Source: Streptomyces paradoxus
Lineage (GTDB): Bacteria > Actinomycetota > Actinomycetes > Streptomycetales > Streptomycetaceae
Assembly: GCF_014202475.1 (NCBI RefSeq)
Contig: NZ_JACHGV010000004.1
Span: forward strand, 496,001-560,000
Length of the DNA: 64,000 nt
Direction: 5' to 3'
The notes under the pieces were generated by a model. That model was not told the origin of the DNA. It saw only the letters and a program-made list of their open reading frames with translations, and searched no databases. Of the stretch, positions 52,122 through 60,615 are shown piece by piece. Both the position numbers and the translations under genes were made by a program. The first letter of the stretch is position 1. Each line of letters begins with the position of its first letter.

Positions 52122-52873
52122 GACGCCACCGCCGCGGCCTTCGAGGGGACGGCGCTCAGGGCGGTCATCCGCTGGGCGACCTGCTCCGCCGTCGGCGTGT
52201 ACAGCTCGCCCTGGACCGTGCCGTCGGCGAGGAAGAGCACCCGGTCCGCGTAGGAGGCGGCGACCGGGTCGTGCGTCACCATGATCACCGTCTGGCCGCG
52301 GTCGACCATCGTCCGCAGCAGCGTCAGCACCTCGCGGCTCGTGGTGGAGTCCAGGGCGCCCGTCGGTTCGTCACCGAACAGCACGTCCGGCTGGGTGACC
52401 AGGGCGCGGGCGAGCGCCACGCGCTGCTGCTGGCCGCCCGACATCTCGCTGGGCCGGTGCCCGGCACGCTCGCGAAGGCCGACCTGCTCCAGCACGTTCA
52501 GGACCTCGGACCGCCTGGGGCGGCGGCCCGCGAGCCGCAGCGGCAGCCCGACGTTCTGCTCGGCGGTCAGCGCGGGCAGCAGGTTGAACGCCTGGAAGAC
52601 GAACCCGATGCGCCGCCGGCGCAGCAGCGTCAGCTTCTTCTCGCTCAGCCGTGTCAGATCGGTCTCCCCGAGGAAGACCTGGCCCCCGGTCGGCCGGTCG
52701 AGTCCCGCCGTGCACTGCAACAGGGTCGACTTGCCGGAGCCCGAGGGGCCCATGACGGCGGTGAAGGTGCCCCGCGGGATGTCGAGGCTGACCTGGTCGA
52801 GGGCGGTGACGGCGTTGTCGCCCGTCCCGTAGGAGCGGGTCACGGAGCGGAGCCGGACGGCTGCTGGATTCAT
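52115..52873 (-). CDS. ABC transporter ATPase (MacB/LolD type)
   Basis: A 252-residue ATPase. Walker A GPSGSGKST, Q-loop FVFQAFNLLPALTAEQNV, signature MSGGQQQRVALARAL, Walker B VLFGDEPTGALD and H-loop VTHDP are all present. The FNLLP segment is typical of ATPases paired with FtsX permeases. The ATG at 52873 was chosen over a GTG at 52882. It diverges from the two-component system, which suggests that system controls this transporter, as in antimicrobial peptide-sensing modules. Confidence 0.9.
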   Translation of the reverse strand: MNPAAVRLRSVTRSYGTGDNAVTALDQVSLDIPRGTFTAVMGPSGSGKSTLLQCTAGLDRPTGGQVFLGETDLTRLSEKKLTLLRRRRIGFVFQAFNLLPALTAEQNVGLPLRLAGRRPRRSEVLNVLEQVGLRERAGHRPSEMSGGQQQRVALARALVTQPDVLFGDEPTGALDSTTSREVLTLLRTMVDRGQTVIMVTHDPVAASYADRVLFLADGTVQGELYTPTAEQVAQRMTALSAVPSKAAAVASC

Positions 52874-53125
52874 GGTGTCCACTCAACCGGGCCCGCACGA
52901 CCGGGACATCGCAGCGGGACGGAGTCCTGGGGGTGGAGGTAGCTCCACCCTCCTGTGCTCGATGGCTGCACCCGGCGCGGACAGGGCAGGGCGCAAGGCC
53001 GCAGACCGCGCGGGGCGCTCCGGCACATCGCAGCTGGGCCCCGTCCCGGCCGGTAGCCGGCACCCGCCCCGATGGGGGAGCCAGCTGGGTGGTCCGGACC
53101 GGAAAGGTCTCATAGCGTGCGGCGC

Positions 53126-54409
53126 ATGCACCCCCCGACGATCTGGACCCGGCTCCGCCTGCGCCACTACCTGCGCAGCGGCTGGCCCTGGCGCGCGGCG
53201 CTGTACCTGCTCAGCAGTGCGGTCCTCGGCCTCATCACCCTGCTCACGCTCGTGCTGCTCGCCATCACGGGCAGCATGCTCACCGTGGTCGTCGTCGGTC
53301 TTCCGCTGCTGCTCGTCCTCGTCCTCACCGGGGTGCCGCTGGCCTCGGTCGAGCGCCGCCGGCTGCGTCTGATCGACAGCGAGCCGCTCGCCGATCCGCA
53401 CCGCGAACCCGACCGCACCGGTCTCACCGCCTGGCTGCGCACTCGGCTCCAGGAACGCGCCACCTGGCGCGAGTTGGGCTACGCGGTGCTCTTCGGCTTC
53501 CTGCTGTGGCCCCTCGAAGCGCTGGTCGTGGGCTCCGTCCTCCTCGTGTGCGGCGGGCTGCTCGCGGTGCCGGTGATGCTGGCGGTCGACGGCGAGGAGG
53601 CGCGGGTCCTCAAGCTGTGGATCGTGGACAGCCGGCCCGGGGCGCTCGGGGCGGCGCTCGCCGGGCTGCTGTTGCTGCCCGTGTTCGCCTACCCGCTCGG
53701 CGCGATCGCCGCGGGCCGGGCGGCCCTGACCCGCTTCCTGCTGGCCTCGCCGACCGGCGAACTGAACTCGAAGATCAAGGAGCTGGGCCGCTCCCGGGTC
53801 CGCCTCGTGGACGCCTTCGAGGCGGAGCGGCGCCGCATCGAGCGCGATCTGCACGACGGGGCACAGCAGCGGCTCGTCGCCCTGTCCATGACGCTCGGCC
53901 TGGCCCGCCTCGACGCGCCGGACGGGCCGCTCGGCTCGCTGCTCGCCAAGGCGCAGGACGAGGCGGCCACCGCCCTCGTCGAGATCAGGGAGCTGATCCG
54001 CGGCATCCACCCCCAAGTCCTCAGCGACCGGGGCCTGGTGGCGGCCGTCGAGGATCTCGCGGACCGCTCCTCGATCCCCGTAGACGTGGACCTCGACCTG
54101 CCGGTCCGGCCCCCGGAGGCGATCGAGACGGCCGTGTACTTCGCGGTCAGTGAGGCCCTCGCCAACGTCGCCAAACACAGCGGCGCGAGCAGGGCCGTGG
54201 TGCGGGGAGGCCTGGACGACGGGCAGTTGTCCGTGGAGGTCGAGGACGACGGTCACGGGGGCGCGGACGCCGGGCGGGGGACGGGCCTGCAGGGCGTCGC
54301 CGATCGCGTCTCGGTCCTCGACGGCCGCCTGCGGGTGTCCAGTCCGCCCGGCGGGCCCACCGTGTTCCGCCTGCTGGTACCGTGCCAACCGCCTGATCCG
54401 ACCGCGTGA
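53126..54409 (+). CDS. Sensor histidine kinase (HisKA_3 type)
   Basis: A 427-residue kinase. The N-terminal sensor region has four membrane helices (about 15-65 and 115-190), with little extracytoplasmic sequence. The HisKA_3 phosphoacceptor is His243 in ERDLHDGAQQR. The ATPase domain follows with EALANVAKHSGA (N box) and GRGTGLQGVADRV (G box). It would phosphorylate the next gene's product. The ATG at 53126 was chosen. The stop overlaps an upstream GTG of the regulator frame. Confidence 0.9.
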   Translation: MHPPTIWTRLRLRHYLRSGWPWRAALYLLSSAVLGLITLLTLVLLAITGSMLTVVVVGLPLLLVLVLTGVPLASVERRRLRLIDSEPLADPHREPDRTGLTAWLRTRLQERATWRELGYAVLFGFLLWPLEALVVGSVLLVCGGLLAVPVMLAVDGEEARVLKLWIVDSRPGALGAALAGLLLLPVFAYPLGAIAAGRAALTRFLLASPTGELNSKIKELGRSRVRLVDAFEAERRRIERDLHDGAQQRLVALSMTLGLARLDAPDGPLGSLLAKAQDEAATALVEIRELIRGIHPQVLSDRGLVAAVEDLADRSSIPVDVDLDLPVRPPEAIETAVYFAVSEALANVAKHSGASRAVVRGGLDDGQLSVEVEDDGHGGADAGRGTGLQGVADRVSVLDGRLRVSSPPGGPTVFRLLVPCQPPDPTA

Positions 54410-54420
54410 TTGAGGAACTG

Positions 54421-55086
54421 ATGCTGCGCATCGTGCTGGCCGAGGACAGCGTCCTGCTCCGCGAAGGACTCCTCGGCCTCATGGAGCGCTTCGGGCACCG
54501 GGTGGTCGCCGCGGTGGGTTCCGCGGACGAGCTCACCGAGGCGGTCGCCGCGCACGAACCCGACATCGTGGTGACCGACGTACGGATGCCGCCCGGCTTC
54601 TCCGACGAGGGCCTGCGTGCCGCCATCGCCCTGCGCCGCAGCCGGCCCGGACTGCCGATCCTGGTCCTCAGCCAGTACATCCAGCGGTCCTACGCCGAGG
54701 ATCTGCTCGACTCGTCCGACGGCACCGGGGTGGGCTATCTCCTCAAGGAACGGATCGGCCGCGTCGAGGAGTTCGTCGACGCGGTGCACCGGGTCGCGGA
54801 GGGCGGCACCGTCGTCGACCCCGAGGTGGTGCGCCAGCTGATCAGGCACCGGCGCGACCCGCTGGCCCGGCTCACCGCGCGGGAGCAGGAGGTGCTCGCG
54901 CTGATGGCGGAGGGCAGGTCCAACGCGTCGATCGCCGCGGCCATGGTGGTGAGCGAGGGCACCGTCAGCAAGCACTTCGGCTCCATCCTCACCAAGCTCG
55001 ACCTCTCGCTCGACGACACGACCAACCGCCGGGTCCTCGCGGTCCTCGCGTATCTGCGCGGGCGGCCCGGAGCGGACCGCGCCTAG
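54421..55086 (+). CDS. NarL/LuxR-type response regulator
   Basis: A 221-residue regulator. The receiver has acidic residues AEDS, the phosphoacceptor Asp53 in VVTDVRMPP and Lys in LLKERIG. The LuxR HTH near residues 160-205 has LTAREQEVLALMAEGRSNASIAA and VSEGTVSKHFGSIL. The ATG at 54421 has GAGG 6-9 nt upstream; a GTG at 54406 overlapping the kinase stop is the alternative. A probable target is the divergent ABC transporter. A strong terminator follows. Confidence 0.9.
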   Translation: MLRIVLAEDSVLLREGLLGLMERFGHRVVAAVGSADELTEAVAAHEPDIVVTDVRMPPGFSDEGLRAAIALRRSRPGLPILVLSQYIQRSYAEDLLDSSDGTGVGYLLKERIGRVEEFVDAVHRVAEGGTVVDPEVVRQLIRHRRDPLARLTAREQEVLALMAEGRSNASIAAAMVVSEGTVSKHFGSILTKLDLSLDDTTNRRVLAVLAYLRGRPGADRA

Positions 55087-55127
55087 GGCCTGTCGTTTGG
55101 ATCAGGCCTGACCCAAACGACAGGCCC
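55086..55127. terminator. Terminator after response regulator
   Basis: 15-bp perfect arms (55086-55100, 55113-55127). The loop itself contains the palindrome TCAGGCCTGA. It is shared by the convergent AraC gene. Confidence 0.92.
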
Positions 55128-55157
55128 CATGGGGTGTCCGGGCCGCCCCCGGGTGTG

Positions 55158-56033
55158 TCAGCGGGTGCTTTCCCGCTCCACCGGGAGCCACAGTTCGGCG
55201 TCCGCCTCCGTGCCGTCGCCGGACAGGCGGGTGCGGAGGATCTCCGGGCCGGGGCGGGTGCGGTAGGGGTTGGACGGGAACCACTCGGTGAACACGTCGC
55301 GCCAGAGTTCCTGGATGGCCGCGGGGGCCGGGCCCGCCGTGGTGAAGACCGCCCAGGTGCCCGGCGGGACCGGCAGGGTGGTGGTGCCTTCGGGGGCCGG
55401 GGCCGGGGCCGAGGTGATCACGGCCTGGTAGTAGTCGAGTTCCGTGCCCTCCGCACGGCTGGGGTCCAGGTCGTCGCAGACCGCGACCAGACCTCCGGGT
55501 TCCTGGTCGGACAGTTTCTCCAGCCGGCCCACCGCGGACTTGTCGAGGCCGCGGACGAAATCGATGATCGCCTGGTTCGGGCCCGAGTGGATCAGGGGGA
55601 CCCGGGTCTTGAAACCCGTGACCGTGAAGGCCGGGCGGTCCACGACTCGGTAGTGCATGCTGCTGTTCCCTTCGACGGTGAGGCGGAAGGCCAACCGGGG
55701 CTGGGAGACGAGCGCGGCGCCGGTGCGCCGGGCCTCGCCCGGGCCCACGCCGTGCATCGTGCGGAACGCCCGTGCGAACGCCTCGCCGGAGCCGTAGCCG
55801 TAGCGGATCGCGATCTCCAGGAGCGTCGCGTCCCCCGACAGCACCTCCGCGCCCGCGACCGTCAGCCGGCGGCGGCGGACGTACTCCGACAGCGGCATGC
55901 CGGCCAGGGCGGAGAACATGCGGCGCAGGTGGTACTCCGAGGTGCACGCCGTACGCGCCAGGTCCGCCACGTCGATGCTGTCGCCGAGGTTCCGTTCGAT
56001 CCGGTCCATCGCCTGGTTGAGCCGGTCCAGCAC
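55158..56033 (-). CDS. AraC-family regulator with GyrI-like effector domain
   Basis: A 291-residue regulator with the HTH at the N-terminus (about 1-100): VADLARTACTSEYHLRRMF and EIAIRYGYGSGEAFARAFR are the two recognition helices. The C-terminal part (about 130-291) is a GyrI/AraC_E_bind-type ligand-binding domain, as in Rob/SoxS-like multidrug sensors. The GTG at 56033 has AAGGAAGGGG 7 nt upstream; earlier in-frame starts lack this. No target is evident from context. Confidence 0.88.
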   Translation of the reverse strand: MLDRLNQAMDRIERNLGDSIDVADLARTACTSEYHLRRMFSALAGMPLSEYVRRRRLTVAGAEVLSGDATLLEIAIRYGYGSGEAFARAFRTMHGVGPGEARRTGAALVSQPRLAFRLTVEGNSSMHYRVVDRPAFTVTGFKTRVPLIHSGPNQAIIDFVRGLDKSAVGRLEKLSDQEPGGLVAVCDDLDPSRAEGTELDYYQAVITSAPAPAPEGTTTLPVPPGTWAVFTTAGPAPAAIQELWRDVFTEWFPSNPYRTRPGPEILRTRLSGDGTEADAELWLPVERESTR

Positions 56034-56240
56034 GTCCGGTCCCCTTCCTTGTCGTGCTCTCACGCTAGGCAGCGCGGGCCCCGCCGCACCCGACATCCTG
56101 TGCCCGCTCCGGTCGGGTGCGGCCCGGGATGGACGGCGTGGGCGAACTGCCGTCCGACAGGCGTACTCAAGGCGTCCCCGCCGTGAACGGCTAGCATCGC
56201 CGGTCAGTCGTCAAGCCGCCGACCCGGACGAGGTGAGGAC

Positions 56241-57134
56241 ATGAGGGCGCCCCGGATCGCCGTCGCCGTGGTGACGATGGGCAACCGGCCCGACGAGGTC
56301 GACGCCCTGCTGGAGTCCGTGGCCAAGCAGGACGCCCCGCCCGAGCGGATCGTCGTCGTCGGCAACGGCTGCCCGCTGCCCGACTTCGCCCGGCGGCTGT
56401 CCCTGCCCGGCGAGGTCACCGCCGTCGAGCTCGACGAGAACCTCGGCTGCCCCGGCGGGCGCAACGCGGCCCTGGCCCGGCTGCGGGAGTTCGGCGACAT
56501 CGACGTCGTGGTGGACCTGGACGACGACGGTCTGCTCGTCGACCCCGATGTGCTGCGCCGCGTACGGGATCTGTACGCCGCCGACGAGCGGCTCGGCATC
56601 GTCGGCTTCCGCATCGCCGACGAGCTCGGCGAGACGCAGCAGCGGCACGTGCCCCGGGTCGGCAACTCCGATCCCCTCCGGGGCGGTTACGTCACCGGCT
56701 TCCTGGGCGGCGGGCACGCCCTGCGGATGGCGATGCTCGACGAGGTCGGCGACTGGCCCGCCGAGTTCTTCTTCGCGCACGAGGAGACCGACCTCGCATG
56801 GCGCGCGGTGGACGCCGGCTGGCGGATCCTCTACGCCCCGGAGCTGCTGCTCCGGCATCCGAAGACCTCGCCCGCCCGGCACGCCATCTACTACCGGGTG
56901 AACGCCCGCAACCGGGTCTGGCTGGCCCGCCGCCGGCTGCCGCTCGCGCTCGTCCCCGTCCACCTGGGTGTGTGGGTGCTGCTCACCCTCGCCCGGAACC
57001 GGTCGGGCGCCGGGCTGCGCGCATGGTTCGGCGGATTCGCGGAAGGCCTACGGGAACCGGCGGGGGAGCGGCGGCCCATGCGCTGGCGGACGGTGTGGCG
57101 GCTCACCCGGCTGGGGCGGCCGCCCGTTATCTGA
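56241..57134 (+). CDS. Family 2 glycosyltransferase
   Basis: A 297-residue GT2 enzyme. VAVVTMGNRPDEVDALLESV is the N-terminal nucleotide-binding part; NLGCPGGRNAAL and DIDVVVDLDDDG (DxD-type motif) follow; FFFAHEETDLAWRA holds the ED base motif. One C-terminal hydrophobic segment (LALVPVHLGVWVLLTLA) suggests membrane association. Similar to rhamnosyl/galactofuranosyl-type GT2 enzymes; donor and acceptor are unknown. GAGGTGAGGAC supplies the SD. Confidence 0.9.
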   Translation: MRAPRIAVAVVTMGNRPDEVDALLESVAKQDAPPERIVVVGNGCPLPDFARRLSLPGEVTAVELDENLGCPGGRNAALARLREFGDIDVVVDLDDDGLLVDPDVLRRVRDLYAADERLGIVGFRIADELGETQQRHVPRVGNSDPLRGGYVTGFLGGGHALRMAMLDEVGDWPAEFFFAHEETDLAWRAVDAGWRILYAPELLLRHPKTSPARHAIYYRVNARNRVWLARRRLPLALVPVHLGVWVLLTLARNRSGAGLRAWFGGFAEGLREPAGERRPMRWRTVWRLTRLGRPPVI

Positions 57135-57498
57135 CGCCGGTCGGCCGAGGCCGGCAGGGCGCCGGAGAGAAGGAGTGGGCCCCGGCCGTTCACCTCCGCC
57201 GACCGGGACCCGGACCCGGCCGCGGCGGCGACACTCCCCCGAGTTGCGCGTCCAGACGCGCGCACCGCCGGGCCAGATCCGATGTAGTGATCACATCAGG
57301 CTTTGCCAACGGATCGCTAACATATGGCCAACGCTTCGCCGTTGCGCCGTCTGCCGGTCGGCTGGAAGTCGCCGAACCAAGCCCGACGACGGCTGGGGCG
57401 GCTGCCGATTCCGGCGGAGCAGGCGAAGGCCGGGGTGGCGGAAATCCACCGCCCGGGGGGAGGAGCTCGTCAGGGCGGAGTGCACGGGGGGTAGTGGC
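57135..57498. promoter_or_regulatory. Promoter region of the SARP gene
   Basis: 364 bp without a supported gene. It holds GTGATCAC (57287-57294) inside a partial GATGT/ACATC palindrome, and three heptamers on an 11-bp period described separately. The stretch around 57280-57335 is AT-rich compared with its flanks. Confidence 0.55.
57305..57333 (+). promoter_or_regulatory. Three heptamer direct repeats, SARP-box-like
   Basis: GCCAACG (57305-57311), GCTAACA (57316-57322) and GCCAACG (57327-57333) begin exactly 11 bp apart with 4-bp spacers. This spacing is the hallmark of SARP/AfsR operators. The repeats lie 166-194 bp upstream of the SARP gene start. Confidence 0.6.
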
Positions 57499-60400
57499 GT
57501 GACAATGCGTTTCGGGCTGCTGGGGCCGCCGGTGCTGTTCTACGACGATCAGGGCTGCGCCGGGGGCGGGGCCCGTGCCGTCGCAGGCCCCAAGTCGCGC
57601 GTGCTGCTGTCCGCGCTGCTCCTCGATGCCGGGCGGACCGTCTCCGTCGAGTCGCTCAAGGACGCGCTGTGGGGCGAGGCGCCGCCCGTGTCCGCCGGGG
57701 CCTCGCTGCACAACCACGTCACCCGGCTGCGGCGGCTGCTCGACGATCCGGGACGGCTGCGCACCGTGCCGTCCGGGTACGTGCTGCGGATCGACGAGGG
57801 TGAGCTGGACGTCCACGTCTTCGACGCCCACGTCGCCGAGGCGCGTGCCGCGCACACCGGCCAGGACTGGGAACGGGTCGTGCGCGTGTGCGCGGCCGCG
57901 CTCGCCCTGTGGCGGGGTGCGCCGCTGGCCGGACTGCCGCCCGAGGTGGGCGGGTACGCCTTCGCGCAGCGCTTGTGCGAGGCCCGGCTGCGCCTTCTGG
58001 AGTGGCGCTACGACGCCGAGCTGGCGCTGGGCGGCCCACGGCTCCACGAACTGGTGCCGGAGCTGGCGGTGCTGACCGGCGAGTATCCGCTGCGGGAGGT
58101 GTTCTACCGGCAGTTGATGCTCGCCCTGCACCGCACCGGCCGTCAGGCCGAGGCCCTGGCCGTCCACCGCGACCTGCGCACCCGCCTCGTCGGCCAGCTC
58201 GGCATCGAGCCGGGGCCGGGCGTGCGGGAGGCGCATGTCGAGGTGCTGCGGGGGTCCACGCGGGGCGGTGGTTCCAGGGAGCCGAGGGAGTCCAGGGAGC
58301 CAGATGAGCCCCGTGAGTCCCGTGACCCCGGTGGGCCGAGTGTGCCCGGGCCGGCAGACAGGCCGACACCCGCACCCGCTCAACTGCCCCCACCCCCCGT
58401 CCACTTCGTCGGCCGCACCTCCCTGCGCGCATCCCTGCGCCACGCGCTCACGGCACCCGGTCCGCACCCCACCGCCGTCATCAGCGGCATGGCCGGCGTC
58501 GGCAAGAGCGCGCTCGCACTGCAGGTCGCCCATCAGCTGGCGGAACGTTTCCCCGATGGGCAGATCCACCTCGACCTGCACGGCGCCACCCCGGGCATGA
58601 CCCCTCTCACCGCTGGTCAGGCGGTCACTGCCCTGTTGCGTGACCTCGGTACCGAACCCTGCCGCATCCCGGAACGGCCGGACGCCGCGGCCGCGTTGCT
58701 GCGTTCCCTGCTCGCGCCGACGCGCACGCTCCTGGTGCTGGACGACGCCGCGAGTGCCGCGCAGGTACGGCCGCTCCTGCCGGGGGGCGCCGGGTGCGTG
58801 GTGATCGTCACCAGCCGCTCGCCGCTGACCGCCCTCGACGGCGCGGCCCGGTTTCCGCTCGCCCCGCTGTCGGACGAGGAGAGCGCCGAACTCCTGCGCA
58901 GGGCCTCGGGCCGTGACGGCCTGGACGGTACGGACGCCGCCAGGCTCCTCGTCGAGCTCACGGGCAGGCTCCCGCTGGCCCTGCGGATCGTCGCCGCCCG
59001 GCTCGCCGCCCGTCCGGCCCTGACCCCCGGCACGCTGGCCGGACAACTCGCCGCCGCGGACGGGCGGTTGCACCACCTGGAGTACGACGACCTGAGCGTC
59101 CGCCGCTCCCTGGCCGTCGCGCACGATGCCCTCGCCGCCTCCGAGCGGCAGGCCGACCGGGACGCGGCCCGCACCCTGCGCCGCATCGGCGCGCTCGACC
59201 TGCCCACCTACGGCGCCCCGCTGCTCGCCCGCCTCACCGGCACCGGCGAGCCCCGCACCGAGGCCGCCCTGGAACGCCTCCTCGACGTGGCCCTGCTGGA
59301 GGAGTCGGCGTACGGCCGCTACGCACCGCACGACCTGGTGCGCGACTTCGCCCGGGAACGGGCCGGAGAACGGGACGCCGAGGACGCCGACGACATCGAC
59401 GACACCGCCGGCACGGCGCTGCACTGGTACGCGGCCGTCGCCGAGCGCGTCCTCGCCGCGATCGTGGAACCCGGCCTCGACCTGGACGACCGCCGCCGGC
59501 CCACCTCCGCCCAGCCGGCCGGCCACGCGGCCCACGTGGACACCGTCGCCCCCTTCGCCGGCCCCGGGGAGGCCTTTGCCTGGGGGGACCGGGAGCTGGA
59601 GAACGTCGTTGCCCTGGTCGAGCGGTACGCGGACGACCCCTCCGGGCAGCGCGCGGGCCTGGCCGGCACGCTCGTCCGGCTGATCTTTCCCTACGCGCAC
59701 CGCTGGGGACGCGTCGCCGAGATGGAGGTGCTCGGACGGGCCGGCCTCCGGGTGGCCCGCCGGTTCGGTGACGCGGAGGCGGAGGCGTACGCGCTGGCCG
59801 ATCTCGCCGGGCTGCACTTCCTGACCGGCCGGCACAAGGAAGCGCTCGCGCTCAACGACCGGGCGCTCGCCATCTGGCGGCGGCTGGACCACCCCTCCTG
59901 GATCCGCCGCTGCCTCGACAACCGCGGCCTGTTGCTGGACGGGCTCGGCCGGCGCACCGAGGCGGGCGAGGCACTGACGCGGAGCCTGCAGTACGCACGG
60001 CAGCTGAACGACCCGTACGGCGAGGCCGTCACCCACAGCCACCTCGGCAACCTCGTCGAGCACATCGACCCGCGGGCGGCCATCGAGCGGCACCGGCGTT
60101 CGCTCGCCCTCGGGGATGAGATCGGCGCCGTGATCGTGCGGCACTCGGCGCACCGCAACATCGGGTACGCGCATCTGCGGCTCGGCCAGCCGGCCGCCGC
60201 CCTGCCGCACTTCGAGGAGAGCCTGCGCATCCTCGGCGGTCACGGCGACTGGCACGGCGAGTCCCGGACCCGGCTCGGTCTGGTCCGTGCCCTGCGTCAG
60301 CTGGGCCGCAGCGGTCGGGCCGCCCGTGAGTGCGCCGAGCTGCTCGGCCTGGCCGACGCCCGCACCGACCGCTACACCGGCGGTCTCGCCCGCCACCAGC

Positions 60401-60615
60401 ACGGCCTGCTGCTGCGGGAGCGGGGGCACATCGGCGAGGCACGCGAGGCGTGGAGCTCGGCTCTCGCGGCTCTGGAGGGAACGGACGAGCAGGAGGTCGT
60501 CACAGAGCTACGCGCGTTGCTCGCTTCCGCCGACAGGTCCCGCGGCGCCCTCGACGACTCCCCACCCGATCCGGCTACTTGGCGTCCGCATAGCACTCCA
60601 CCACCGCCGTCGTGA
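57499..60615 (+). CDS. Large SARP regulator: OmpR-type DNA-binding, BTAD, NB-ARC and TPR domains (AfsR-like)
   Basis: A 1038-residue AfsR-type regulator. Residues 1-95 form a winged-helix SARP DNA-binding domain (RFGLLGPPVLF, VESLKDALWGE, NHVTRLRRLLDD, GYVLRIDEGELD). Residues about 100-250 form the BTAD domain. After a Pro-rich linker an NB-ARC ATPase begins with the P-loop SGMAGVGKSALAL (Lys336), then LVLDDAASAAQV (Walker B) and LPLALRIVAARLA (GxP-like). TPR repeats fill the C-terminal 350 residues (HKEALALNDRALAIWRRLDH and others). Such regulators integrate signals to activate secondary metabolism or development. The GTG at 57499 has GGGGGG 7 nt upstream; the ATG at 57505 is two codons in. 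The 3' end overlaps the convergent polymerase gene by 41 bp. Confidence 0.92.
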   Translation: MTMRFGLLGPPVLFYDDQGCAGGGARAVAGPKSRVLLSALLLDAGRTVSVESLKDALWGEAPPVSAGASLHNHVTRLRRLLDDPGRLRTVPSGYVLRIDEGELDVHVFDAHVAEARAAHTGQDWERVVRVCAAALALWRGAPLAGLPPEVGGYAFAQRLCEARLRLLEWRYDAELALGGPRLHELVPELAVLTGEYPLREVFYRQLMLALHRTGRQAEALAVHRDLRTRLVGQLGIEPGPGVREAHVEVLRGSTRGGGSREPRESREPDEPRESRDPGGPSVPGPADRPTPAPAQLPPPPVHFVGRTSLRASLRHALTAPGPHPTAVISGMAGVGKSALALQVAHQLAERFPDGQIHLDLHGATPGMTPLTAGQAVTALLRDLGTEPCRIPERPDAAAALLRSLLAPTRTLLVLDDAASAAQVRPLLPGGAGCVVIVTSRSPLTALDGAARFPLAPLSDEESAELLRRASGRDGLDGTDAARLLVELTGRLPLALRIVAARLAARPALTPGTLAGQLAAADGRLHHLEYDDLSVRRSLAVAHDALAASERQADRDAARTLRRIGALDLPTYGAPLLARLTGTGEPRTEAALERLLDVALLEESAYGRYAPHDLVRDFARERAGERDAEDADDIDDTAGTALHWYAAVAERVLAAIVEPGLDLDDRRRPTSAQPAGHAAHVDTVAPFAGPGEAFAWGDRELENVVALVERYADDPSGQRAGLAGTLVRLIFPYAHRWGRVAEMEVLGRAGLRVARRFGDAEAEAYALADLAGLHFLTGRHKEALALNDRALAIWRRLDHPSWIRRCLDNRGLLLDGLGRRTEAGEALTRSLQYARQLNDPYGEAVTHSHLGNLVEHIDPRAAIERHRRSLALGDEIGAVIVRHSAHRNIGYAHLRLGQPAAALPHFEESLRILGGHGDWHGESRTRLGLVRALRQLGRSGRAARECAELLGLADARTDRYTGGLARHQHGLLLRERGHIGEAREAWSSALAALEGTDEQEVVTELRALLASADRSRGALDDSPPDPATWRPHSTPPPPS

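Noticed and set aside
57190..60429. Long antisense frame over the SARP gene
   Set aside because: Shadow of high third-position GC; the plus strand has P-loop, BTAD and TPR signatures.
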